Shown here in pieces: positions 1-6,800 of a stretch of DNA of 29,788 nucleotides. A program made the translations under genes and the position numbers. The notes under the pieces are model-generated. The model worked only from the letters and a program-made list of their open reading frames with translations. It was not told where the DNA came from and did not search any database. Every line of letters starts with the position of its first letter. Position 1 is the first letter of the stretch. Source of the stretch: WGAL01 sp964570865 (GTDB lineage: Bacteria > Bacteroidota > Ignavibacteria > Ignavibacteriales > Melioribacteraceae); assembly GCA_964570865.1 (NCBI GenBank), contig CAZMZM010000025.1, positions 1 to 29,788 of the forward strand, read 5' to 3'.

Positions 1-369
1 CGCTTGATTTTTATTCTTATTTCAAAGTAATAAAAAAAACAAAATATTACAAATAATTTCACGGCAATTAATGGGAAAGATAACTTTACGTAATCATCGG
101 AGTAGCTGTAAACTTTGCTCGCTCAAGTAGATATAAAATATGGAGTGATGCTCATTATAAGAAGTGAGTAATTCACCTAAATTAAAAAAATCATATATTC
201 GCTCTTACAGGAATGTGTTAAAAATTGAATCAGACATTAAAAGAAAACAGCAAGGAGAGAGCCGATTGGCAATTATCAGACCTCGGTTCCATTTCCTTAT
301 GTGTAGTTTCGGAATAATGATTTCAGCAATCCGAATTTGAGACAGTCTTAGCTGATATGAAATAGAATT
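1..369. other. gene-free left edge
   Basis: I see no convincing gene here. A short frame open from the window edge ends at about position 56 and is low-complexity, so it cannot be called the tail of a gene. The stretch is AT-rich and lies beyond the terminator of the lysine-catabolism pair, so it may hold the control region of a gene to the left of the window. Confidence 0.4.
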
Positions 370-407
370 TTTTAAAACAAACCTTCGAGGTTAAAAAACC
401 TCGAAGG
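370..407 (-). terminator. intrinsic terminator of the lysine-catabolism operon
   Basis: Positions 382-392 and 397-407 form a perfect 11-bp inverted repeat (CCTTCGAGGTT / AACCTCGAAGG) with a 4-nt loop. On the minus strand it is followed by TTTGTTTT. It lies 18 nt past the stop of the aldehyde dehydrogenase gene. There is no T-run on the plus side, so it should act on minus-strand transcripts only. Confidence 0.85.
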
Positions 408-425
408 CTTAAATGCTAAATAGAA

Positions 426-1958
426 TTATATCTCAAATTTAATACCTTGAGCTAACGGCAAAGTTTTACCATAGTTAATCGTATTGGTCTGACGACGCAT
501 ATATGCTTTCCATGCATCGGAACCTGATTCACGTCCGCCGCCTGTTTCTTTTTCGCCGCCGAAAGCTCCGCCTATTTCAGCACCGGAAGTACCGATATTT
601 ACATTTGCAATACCGCAATCGGAACCTTCTGCCGATAAGAAGGTTTCAGCTTCCTGCAGGTTATTCGTAAATATTGCGGAAGATAATCCTTGAACAACTC
701 CGTTATGAAGTTCGATTGCATTTTTAACATCACCTTTGTATTTAATTAAATAAAGGATAGGGGCAAATGTTTCTTCCTGAACAATCTCATAACTGTTTTC
801 AGCTTCGCACAAAGCAGGGCGTACGTAACAACCTGATTCGTAACCTTCTCCTTCAAGTACTTCGCCGCCGTAAAGAACTTTTCCGCCTTCTTTTTCCAAG
901 CGTTTGAGAGCATCTTTGAATAATGCAACTGCCGCTTTATCGGTAAGCGGACCAACGTGATTATTTTCGTCCAACGGATTACCAATCTTTAATTTCGAAT
1001 AAGCGTCAACCAATGAATTTTTGACCTTATCGTAAATGTCTTCGTGCACGATTAATCTTCTCGTAGTTGTACAACGTTGTCCGGCAGTACCAACGGCACC
1101 GAAAACTATTGCGGGAATCGCCATTTTCAAATCCGCATCAGGTGTCATGATAATTGCGTTGTTTCCGCCAAGCTCTAAGATTGTTTTTCCAAAACGCTTT
1201 GCTACAGTTTGTGCGGCGTGGCGTCCGATATCAATTGAACCTGTTATCGATACCAAGGGAATTCTCTTATCGTTCAATAATTTTTCACCTACCGAAGAGC
1301 CTTTACCGACAACGAGTGAGAATAATCCTTCGGGCAAATTGTTTTCTTTAATTACGCTCGCAATTATTTTTTGAACAGCTATTGCGGACAAAGGAACTTT
1401 AGATGAAGGCTTCCATAAGTTTGCATCGCCGGCAACCGTTGCCAACATTGCATTCCACGCCCAAACGGCAACAGGAAAATTAAACGCTGTAATAATTCCG
1501 ACTATTCCCAGCGGATGATACTGGTCGTACATTCTGTGCTGAGGTCTTTCGGATTGCATCGTGTAACCGTAAAGCTGGCGCGACTGACCGACCGCGAAAT
1601 CACAAATATCAATCATTTCCTGAACTTCGCCCAAACCTTCCTGATGCGATTTTCCCATTTCATATGAAACTAACGAGCCAAGCGGCTCTTTGTACTCACG
1701 CAATGCCAAACCGATTTGTCTAACGATTTCTCCCCTTTTAGGCGCTGGAACTGTTCTCCAGTACTTAAAGGCTTCCTGTGATTTTTCAACAATTTTGTCG
1801 TAATCATCTTTTGATGCAAGATAAACAGACGCAATAAATTTACCGTCAACAGGTGAGTAAATGTTTAACTCTCCGGCATCGGTAGTAGTAACCCATTCTA
1901 ATCCGGTAGAAGAGCCGTAATTTTTCTCTTCAATACCCAATTCTTTTAAAAAATCCAT
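426..1958 (-). CDS. amaB: alpha-aminoadipate-semialdehyde / piperideine-6-carboxylate dehydrogenase (ALDH7 family)
   Basis: A 510-residue NAD-dependent aldehyde dehydrogenase of the ALDH7 (antiquitin) type. This family oxidises alpha-aminoadipate semialdehyde, or its cyclic form piperideine-6-carboxylate, to 2-aminoadipate in lysine degradation. Seen in the sequence: the ITAFNFPVAVWAWN region (about 156-169), the general-base Glu262 in LELGGNN, and the catalytic Cys296 in GQRCTTTRR. Length is normal for the family. An upstream ATG abuts the stop of the preceding gene (TAAATG), but AAGGAG sits 6 nt before a second ATG at 1958, which I take as the start. The neighbour is lysine-ketoglutarate reductase, which supports the lysine substrate over a generic aldehyde. 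The symbol follows Pseudomonas usage; pcd is a synonym. Substrate is inferred from family and context. Confidence 0.88.
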   Translation of the reverse strand: MDFLKELGIEEKNYGSSTGLEWVTTTDAGELNIYSPVDGKFIASVYLASKDDYDKIVEKSQEAFKYWRTVPAPKRGEIVRQIGLALREYKEPLGSLVSYEMGKSHQEGLGEVQEMIDICDFAVGQSRQLYGYTMQSERPQHRMYDQYHPLGIVGIITAFNFPVAVWAWNAMLATVAGDANLWKPSSKVPLSAIAVQKIIASVIKENNLPEGLFSLVVGKGSSVGEKLLNDKRIPLVSITGSIDIGRHAAQTVAKRFGKTILELGGNNAIIMTPDADLKMAIPAIVFGAVGTAGQRCTTTRRLIVHEDIYDKVKNSLVDAYSKLKIGNPLDENNHVGPLTDKAAVALFKDALKRLEKEGGKVLYGGEVLEGEGYESGCYVRPALCEAENSYEIVQEETFAPILYLIKYKGDVKNAIELHNGVVQGLSSAIFTNNLQEAETFLSAEGSDCGIANVNIGTSGAEIGGAFGGEKETGGGRESGSDAWKAYMRRQTNTINYGKTLPLAQGIKFEI

Positions 1959-1964
1959 ATCATT

Positions 1965-1970
1965 CTCCTT
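1965..1970 (-). promoter_or_regulatory. ribosome binding site deciding the amaB start
   Basis: AAGGAG on the minus strand, 6 nt from the ATG at 1958. It overlaps the alternative upstream ATG region, so initiation five codons further up is unlikely. Confidence 0.8.
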
Positions 1971-1973
1971 CAT

Positions 1974-3275
1974 TTATTGTTTATTTAGAAATTCATTTAA
2001 GTAAGTATAATTAGGCGTTAACTCGCCTTTGTAAACAACCACCGCATGTTTTATTTCGGGCGGCAGATTTATTTCGCTAAAACTTTTTTCGTAATCCGCA
2101 TTAACTATACCGGGTACAAACGGCTCAAGTGCATCACCGAAAGCAATTGATGAATCCTTCGGTATTTCCGTCGGAAGATTATCGACAGCTAAATTAACCA
2201 CACCTGTACCTTCATGCCCGTCGATAAATATATCCGTTTCCGGATTATAAACGTAGCCCGGAACGTCGGGTTCGGTAGCTTTGAATGTAATTTCAACTCC
2301 GCCGTTAATATCACAACTTATATCCTGAATTAATTGTAATCTCATTTTATGAAAGTTTTCCTTCAAAAATTTCTTGGATACAATTCGCGGATATTTTTCA
2401 TCCCAATAAACAGCATTTACAAGGAGGGATAAATTAATTAAATAATCTTCAAATATCGGTGTATATTTTTCGGGATGTTTGTAATAATCAAGCAACTCAA
2501 ATTTCGCCGAGCCGTCAATCGGCTTAACCATGTTCTCTTCCTTAAACACAACCTTAAATATTCCTTTTCGTTTTTCATCAACAACAGACTGAATCTCATC
2601 AGGATGAATTTCAATCACAGGAAGAATATCAAGAATTTCCTGCGCACCTTTCGAAACATTGCCATATCCGGTAAAGCCGATAATATAAGGGGCAAACTGC
2701 TCGGGAAGTTCCGAGGTCTTTAATTCATCGGCTAATTTCCGAACATCTTCCTTAGCATGATTTACATCGCCGTAAGTATAAGCCGGTTTAACATGTAAAA
2801 ACGGAGTTTCATAACCAAAATATTTTAACCTTTCGCCATAAACATGAAGCGCATCAATCATTCCTGCTAATCCCGCAAAACGTCCGAAGAAAACAAGACG
2901 TCTTCCCTGCGCATCTTTTATTTCTTCATAATCAATCAGGGTATCTTTCAAATCAATAATCTTTTGAAGCAAAGGCATATTATAAGATTGTCCCTTTATG
3001 GTATGAGAAAAAAACATGTAAACTTTATTTTCCGCAAGCAGATTAATCGGAATTTCTTTAACCGCAAAAATAAACGGGGCTTTGTTTATATCTTCGTCAA
3101 TAACAGCACCGGCATTTTTAAATTCATCAGCCGAAAACGCTCGTCTTTCAAACGGCTGCACAATAAAATTAATATTTTCGTTTTCATGTAAATCTTTAAC
3201 ATGTTCGGGAGTAAGTGGAACTCTTCGTTCCCAAATGTTTTTGTCTTCCCTTCGTAGTCCAACTAATTTTTCCAT
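1974..3275 (-). CDS. lysine-ketoglutarate reductase (saccharopine-forming, LKR domain only)
   Basis: A 433-residue protein matching the N-terminal LKR half of the bifunctional aminoadipate-semialdehyde synthase (AASS). It would condense lysine with 2-oxoglutarate to saccharopine using NADPH. Visible family features: an N-terminal GLRREDKNIWERRVPLTP segment, FFSHTIKGQ, a LIDYE segment, a Rossmann-type turn in IIGFTGYGNVSKGAQ, and a C-terminal DNLPTEIPKDSSIAFGDAL block that closes the LKR domain in eukaryotic AASS. The saccharopine dehydrogenase half is absent, and no separate gene for it lies in the window. A GAGGA 5 nt upstream selects the ATG at 3275 over an upstream TTG. The aldehyde dehydrogenase for the last step of the route follows immediately, so the two are co-transcribed. 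Family confidence is high; strict LKR activity is inferred. Confidence 0.87.
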   Translation of the reverse strand: MEKLVGLRREDKNIWERRVPLTPEHVKDLHENENINFIVQPFERRAFSADEFKNAGAVIDEDINKAPFIFAVKEIPINLLAENKVYMFFSHTIKGQSYNMPLLQKIIDLKDTLIDYEEIKDAQGRRLVFFGRFAGLAGMIDALHVYGERLKYFGYETPFLHVKPAYTYGDVNHAKEDVRKLADELKTSELPEQFAPYIIGFTGYGNVSKGAQEILDILPVIEIHPDEIQSVVDEKRKGIFKVVFKEENMVKPIDGSAKFELLDYYKHPEKYTPIFEDYLINLSLLVNAVYWDEKYPRIVSKKFLKENFHKMRLQLIQDISCDINGGVEITFKATEPDVPGYVYNPETDIFIDGHEGTGVVNLAVDNLPTEIPKDSSIAFGDALEPFVPGIVNADYEKSFSEINLPPEIKHAVVVYKGELTPNYTYLNEFLNKQ

Positions 3276-3280
3276 AAGTA

Positions 3281-3285
3281 TCCTC
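3281..3285 (-). promoter_or_regulatory. ribosome binding site of the LKR gene
   Basis: GAGGA on the minus strand, 5 nt before the ATG at 3275. A TTG four codons further upstream overlaps this site and is therefore rejected as the start. Confidence 0.7.
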
Positions 3286-3393
3286 AAGTTTTACTGTAAT
3301 AATTTTAATCAAGATTTATAATATAATTAGAAGCTCTTGAATTCGCTAAACTTTTGTATTTTTTGATATTAAAAAACAGTTCAAAATATAACG

Positions 3394-4083
3394 ATGAAAA
3401 ATATCTCCGGTTCACTTTTTGTTGTTGCCACTCCGATTGGCAACCTAAAAGATATAACACTAAGAGCAATTGAAACGCTCCGAGAGGTTGATTTTATTAT
3501 ATGCGAGGATACTCGTGTTAGCGGCAACCTACTTAAACACTATGAAATTTCAAATAAATTAATTTCGTTTAACGCTCAGTCCGAATCGAGAAAAATTGAT
3601 AAGGTAATTGAAGAAATTATTTCGGGGAAAAATTGTGCAATCATCTCCGATGCGGGAACTCCGACAATATCAGACCCGGGTGTGAGATTGGTGAACGAAG
3701 CTTTAAAGCAGGGAATTTCCGTCTCCGGTATTCCGGGAGCAAATGCGGGAATTTTAGCGTTAAGTATTAGCGGAATTCCTACGGACAGTTTTGTGTTTGA
3801 AGGTTTTCTGCCTCAGAAAAAAGGAAGACAAAAAAAATTAAAACTGCTTGCGGAAGAACCGCGCACAATTGTATTATATGAGTCCCCTTACAGAATTGAA
3901 AAATTGTTAAATGAACTTGCTGAAATTATGCCAAATCGGTTTATCTCCGTAACAAGAGAATTGACTAAAAAATTTGAGGAAGTTGTCAGAGGCTTTCCCG
4001 GTAAGTTAGTTGAACAAATTGAAGAACTGAATCTAAAAGGTGAATTTGTAGTAATTATCGCCCCGCTTAATTGGGAGCAATAA
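3394..4083 (+). CDS. rsmI: 16S rRNA (cytidine1402-2'-O)-methyltransferase
   Basis: A 229-residue SAM-dependent tetrapyrrole-methylase-fold enzyme. RsmI methylates the 2'-O of C1402 in 16S rRNA at the decoding centre. Family signatures are plain: VATPIGNLKDITLRA (residues 11-25), ICEDTR (36-41), DAGTPTISDPG (86-96), the PGANAG loop (114-119), FEGFLPQKKGRQ (135-146) and LYESPYRIEKLL (161-172). It is slightly shorter than many homologues, which carry an extra C-terminal tail. No Shine-Dalgarno sequence precedes the ATG; the leader is A/T-rich. It is divergent from the lysine-catabolism pair and appears monocistronic, with about 500 gene-free bases after it. Confidence 0.95.
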   Translation: MKNISGSLFVVATPIGNLKDITLRAIETLREVDFIICEDTRVSGNLLKHYEISNKLISFNAQSESRKIDKVIEEIISGKNCAIISDAGTPTISDPGVRLVNEALKQGISVSGIPGANAGILALSISGIPTDSFVFEGFLPQKKGRQKKLKLLAEEPRTIVLYESPYRIEKLLNELAEIMPNRFISVTRELTKKFEEVVRGFPGKLVEQIEELNLKGEFVVIIAPLNWEQ

Positions 4084-4588
4084 ATTTATTTTCTATATGC
4101 TGTAATTTCATAGGTTGAAGGAACTTCGTCAACTAAAAGTTGAACCGTTCTTTAACCAAGATAAACTGTTACGAACTAAATTCCACTATCTTTTTTCTTA
4201 CCTTATTAATGGAATTAAAATCTCTATTCTTCTACCTGTGTCGGAATATTAGAACAATTCGAACTATTGCTCAGTAGATGTAGTTTTTCTTATTTTTTTC
4301 TTTAATCTCCGGTTTGTAGATAAATCTTGTTATCAGATTAAATAGTACAAATGCAATTGCTTGTTTGCCTAATATTCTATCGATAAATTAGCCATTCATG
4401 TTGTTTTTTTTTGTAATATCTATTGAAGAATTTTATCTAACAAACTTTTCTTCTTCAATATTGTTAAGACACGAATAAACCTATATTGAATTCTTCATTT
4501 ACTAAACTCGACTGGTATTAGACCTAATTTACAATTGCGGTTTGTCTGTCCAATAATTATCTTTCAAATAAAAATTCGGATTATTAAT
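4084..4588. other. 505-base gene-poor gap after rsmI
   Basis: Very AT-rich. A small hairpin (TCAACT-AAA-AGTTGA, 4129-4143) lies just after rsmI but lacks a good T-run, so it is at best a weak terminator. A perfect 10-bp inverted repeat is listed separately. On the minus strand, 4271-4387 is an open 38-codon frame with protein-like composition but no start codon, possibly the remnant of a gene tail. The promoter of the acylating aldehyde dehydrogenase must lie here, but I cannot place it. Confidence 0.45.
4421..4460. repeat. 10-bp inverted repeat in the gap
   Basis: TATTGAAGAA (4421-4430) and TTCTTCAATA (4451-4460) are perfect inverted copies separated by 20 nt. No T-run follows on the plus strand. 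It could be a regulator site or an RNA hairpin upstream of the aldehyde dehydrogenase gene, or a chance pairing in AT-rich DNA. Confidence 0.4.
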
Positions 4589-6175
4589 ATGAATGTTGAC
4601 AAAGATTTAACCTCAATTCAAGAAGCCAGAGACCTGGCAAAAAAAGCAAAAGAAGCTCAACTGGAATTCAAAGAATTTAATCAGAATCAAGTGGATAAAG
4701 TTGTTAAAGCGATGGTTGAAGCCGGCTTTGAAGCATCTGAACGCTTAGCTAAAATGGCTCATGAAGAAACAGGCTTTGGTAACATACAGGATAAAACCGT
4801 AAAAAATCGGTTTTCAACCCGCAACGTTTGGGAATCCATTAAAGACTTACAAACCGTCGGCATTATTGATGTTCAGAATAATGGTAAAATCGTAAAAATT
4901 GTTGAGCCGATGGGAGTTGTAGCCGCATTAATTCCATCAACTAATCCTACTTCAACAGCAATGTACAAAGCGATTATCTCGCTCAAGGGACGTAACGGAA
5001 TTGTTGCATCTCCCCACCCGAACGCTATAAACTGTACTCGCGAAGCTTTGCGTATTTTATCCGATGCTGCCGAAAATGCAGGCGCTCCGGAAGGTTTGAT
5101 TCAGTGCATGTCAGAGCCGACATTGCCAGGCACAAACGCTTTGATGAAAGATGATAACATTGCTATAATTCTTGCCACCGGAAGCAACGCAATGGTTAAA
5201 GCGGCATACAGTACAGGTAATCCGGCTCTCGGTGTCGGTTCGGGGAATGTTCCTGCATTTATTGAACGGACAGCCGATGTTGCAAAAGCTGCTGCAGATA
5301 TTATTTACGGAACGACATTCGACAACGGTACTCTCTGCTCATCAGAGCAGGCTATGATTGTGGATCGTCCCGTGCGTGAACGTGTAATTGAAGAGGCTAA
5401 ACGTAACGGCGCTTATTTTTTAAGCGATGATGAAAAAGGAAAACTTGAAAAGATAATTGAACGTGACGGTAGAATTAATGCTGCTGTTGTTGGTAAACCG
5501 GCATCATTTATCGCTAATTTAGCCGGATTCGAAGTCCCGTCCGGAACAAAAGCATTGGTCGCTTTCTGTGATGAAGTTGGCCCGCAAGAACCTCTTTCAA
5601 GAGAAAAACTTTCTCCGATTCTCGCATTTTATACTGTGGACGGTTGGTTGGAAGGCTGCCATAGGTCAATCGAAATTTTGCGATTCGGGGGAGTAGGGCA
5701 TACTCTTTCAATCCATTCAAACGACAAAGATATCATAATGAAATTTGCAATGGAAAAACCTGCTTTCCGAATTGTTGTAAACACTCCAAGTTCACTCGGA
5801 GCAGTCGGTTCTACAACAGCGCTTATGCCTTCACTTACGCTTGGTGTAGGTACTTGGGCAGGCTCCAGCATATCTGAAAATGTTTCGGCAAAACATTTGG
5901 TTAACACTAAAACATTGGCGTTTGAAACAAATCCTGTTAATTCGGGGCATTCGATTTCTTCTTACGAAGAAGCAGGCGGTTATTCCAAAACTTCGTCATC
6001 CACGGGATTTACGAGCACAATAGAAGACAGATTATTAGCACGCGCCGGAAACCCCGTTGTGAACCCGTTTATCGATAAACAAAATTCAGGTGCTGCAAAA
6101 GTGCCTAAAACTTTAGGAAACGGAATTTCGGAAAATGATGTTCAGAAAATAATTAGTGAATTTCTCGAAAAATAA
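4589..6175 (+). CDS. CoA-acylating aldehyde dehydrogenase (AdhE-N / EutE / SauS-like)
   Basis: A 528-residue stand-alone enzyme close to the aldehyde dehydrogenase half of AdhE. The family interconverts an aldehyde plus CoA and NAD(P)+ with the acyl-CoA. Visible motifs: IPSTNPTSTAMYKAIISLK (115-133), SPHP (141-144), LATGSNAMVKAAYS, GVGSGNVP, the catalytic Cys250 in DNGTLCSSEQ, and LTLGVGTWAGSSISENVS. The iron-dependent alcohol dehydrogenase half of AdhE is missing. About 70 extra residues follow the AdhE-like core, ending in a short amphipathic helix (separate entry). The start at 4589 is chosen because alignment to AdhE begins here and the upstream extension from 4535 looks like leader sequence. 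It stands alone, with a terminator behind it. The aldehyde may be acetaldehyde, propionaldehyde or sulfoacetaldehyde; sequence alone does not decide. Confidence 0.87.
   Translation: MNVDKDLTSIQEARDLAKKAKEAQLEFKEFNQNQVDKVVKAMVEAGFEASERLAKMAHEETGFGNIQDKTVKNRFSTRNVWESIKDLQTVGIIDVQNNGKIVKIVEPMGVVAALIPSTNPTSTAMYKAIISLKGRNGIVASPHPNAINCTREALRILSDAAENAGAPEGLIQCMSEPTLPGTNALMKDDNIAIILATGSNAMVKAAYSTGNPALGVGSGNVPAFIERTADVAKAAADIIYGTTFDNGTLCSSEQAMIVDRPVRERVIEEAKRNGAYFLSDDEKGKLEKIIERDGRINAAVVGKPASFIANLAGFEVPSGTKALVAFCDEVGPQEPLSREKLSPILAFYTVDGWLEGCHRSIEILRFGGVGHTLSIHSNDKDIIMKFAMEKPAFRIVVNTPSSLGAVGSTTALMPSLTLGVGTWAGSSISENVSAKHLVNTKTLAFETNPVNSGHSISSYEEAGGYSKTSSSTGFTSTIEDRLLARAGNPVVNPFIDKQNSGAAKVPKTLGNGISENDVQKIISEFLEK
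6125..6172 (+). other. encapsulation-peptide-like C-terminal helix of the acylating aldehyde dehydrogenase
   Basis: The last 16 residues (513-528, ISENDVQKIISEFLEK) form an amphipathic helix with I/V/I/I/F/L on one face. They follow a flexible linker rich in N, P, G, A and K. Short helices behind a linker on aldehyde dehydrogenases are how cargo is targeted into bacterial microcompartments. No shell gene lies in the window, so targeting is inference. Confidence 0.45.
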
Positions 6176-6218
6176 TCTATCATAAATTTTCCATAACGAA
6201 TGGATAATTGAAATTTTG

Positions 6219-6266
6219 GCCAATTAGTGAACGCCTTTTAACAGTGAATAGCTAATTGGCTTTTTT
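6219..6266 (+). terminator. intrinsic terminator after the acylating aldehyde dehydrogenase
   Basis: GCCAATTAG (6219-6227) pairs perfectly with CTAATTGGC (6252-6260). The loop is 24 nt and a T6 run follows at once. It lies 43 nt past the stop codon, so the gene is probably a single-gene transcript. The rest of the gap to 6474 holds a TATAAT at 6406-6411 that may belong to a promoter for the next pair, although no good -35 is visible. Confidence 0.75.
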
Positions 6267-6474
6267 ATAAATATGGTTTCGGCAACTGACGGATTGCGAA
6301 ACGAGAGAAAAGAATGTTTTTGAATTTAGTCGATGCAAGTTAATCGGAGATTTTAAAAATTTTTCTAACTAATGATTTATAGATTAAGTCATAATAAATT
6401 TACAGTATAATTTTTTCTTTACGTAAAAAACAAAAAATTAACTTTTTATAGAATAAATTAAGTACAAAAAAAAT

Positions 6475-6789
6475 ATGAAAAAAATCCAATCCAAAATAGA
6501 AATTTTCTGCAATGAAAATAATTTGAATTCCAATGCTGAAATTCGTTTGCTTGATTTAGTTTCGGAGGTCGGAGAAGTATCAAAAGAAATTTTGAAGGCT
6601 TCGGATTACGGAAAAAGAGATTACAAAGTAAACGAAAGCTTGGTACTTGAAATCGGGGACTTATTCTTTTCATTAATAACGCTTGCAAATTCGCTCCAAA
6701 TTGATTTGGAAAAAGCTCTTGAGAAAGTATTATTGAAATATCAGACAAGGATAATCAAGGGCAATTCACCCGATTCAGAAAACGATTAA
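6475..6789 (+). CDS. MazG-like nucleotide pyrophosphohydrolase
   Basis: A 104-residue all-alpha NTP pyrophosphohydrolase of the MazG-like superfamily, which hydrolyses nucleoside triphosphates to monophosphate and pyrophosphate and often removes damaged or non-canonical nucleotides. The Mg-binding signature is seen as E31/E34/E38 in SEVGEVSKE and E59/D62 in EIGDLFF, the EXXE...EXXD pattern of the family. The size fits a single-domain member rather than full-length two-domain MazG. There is no clear Shine-Dalgarno sequence; the leader is A-rich. The stop is 11 nt from the uvrC start, so the two share a transcript, which suggests a joint role in nucleotide and DNA quality. Substrate unknown. 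Confidence 0.82.
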   Translation: MKKIQSKIEIFCNENNLNSNAEIRLLDLVSEVGEVSKEILKASDYGKRDYKVNESLVLEIGDLFFSLITLANSLQIDLEKALEKVLLKYQTRIIKGNSPDSEND

Positions 6790-6800
6790 TTTTGTAAACC

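Noticed and set aside
1036..1374. 112-codon open frame opposite the aldehyde dehydrogenase gene
   Set aside because: It lies wholly antisense to a well-conserved gene, and its composition is that of a reverse-strand shadow.
4589..6175. Specific call as sulfoacetaldehyde dehydrogenase or ethanolamine-type EutE
   Set aside because: The catalytic region is closest to the AdhE N-terminal half. No sulfonate or ethanolamine genes are nearby, so the substrate is left open.
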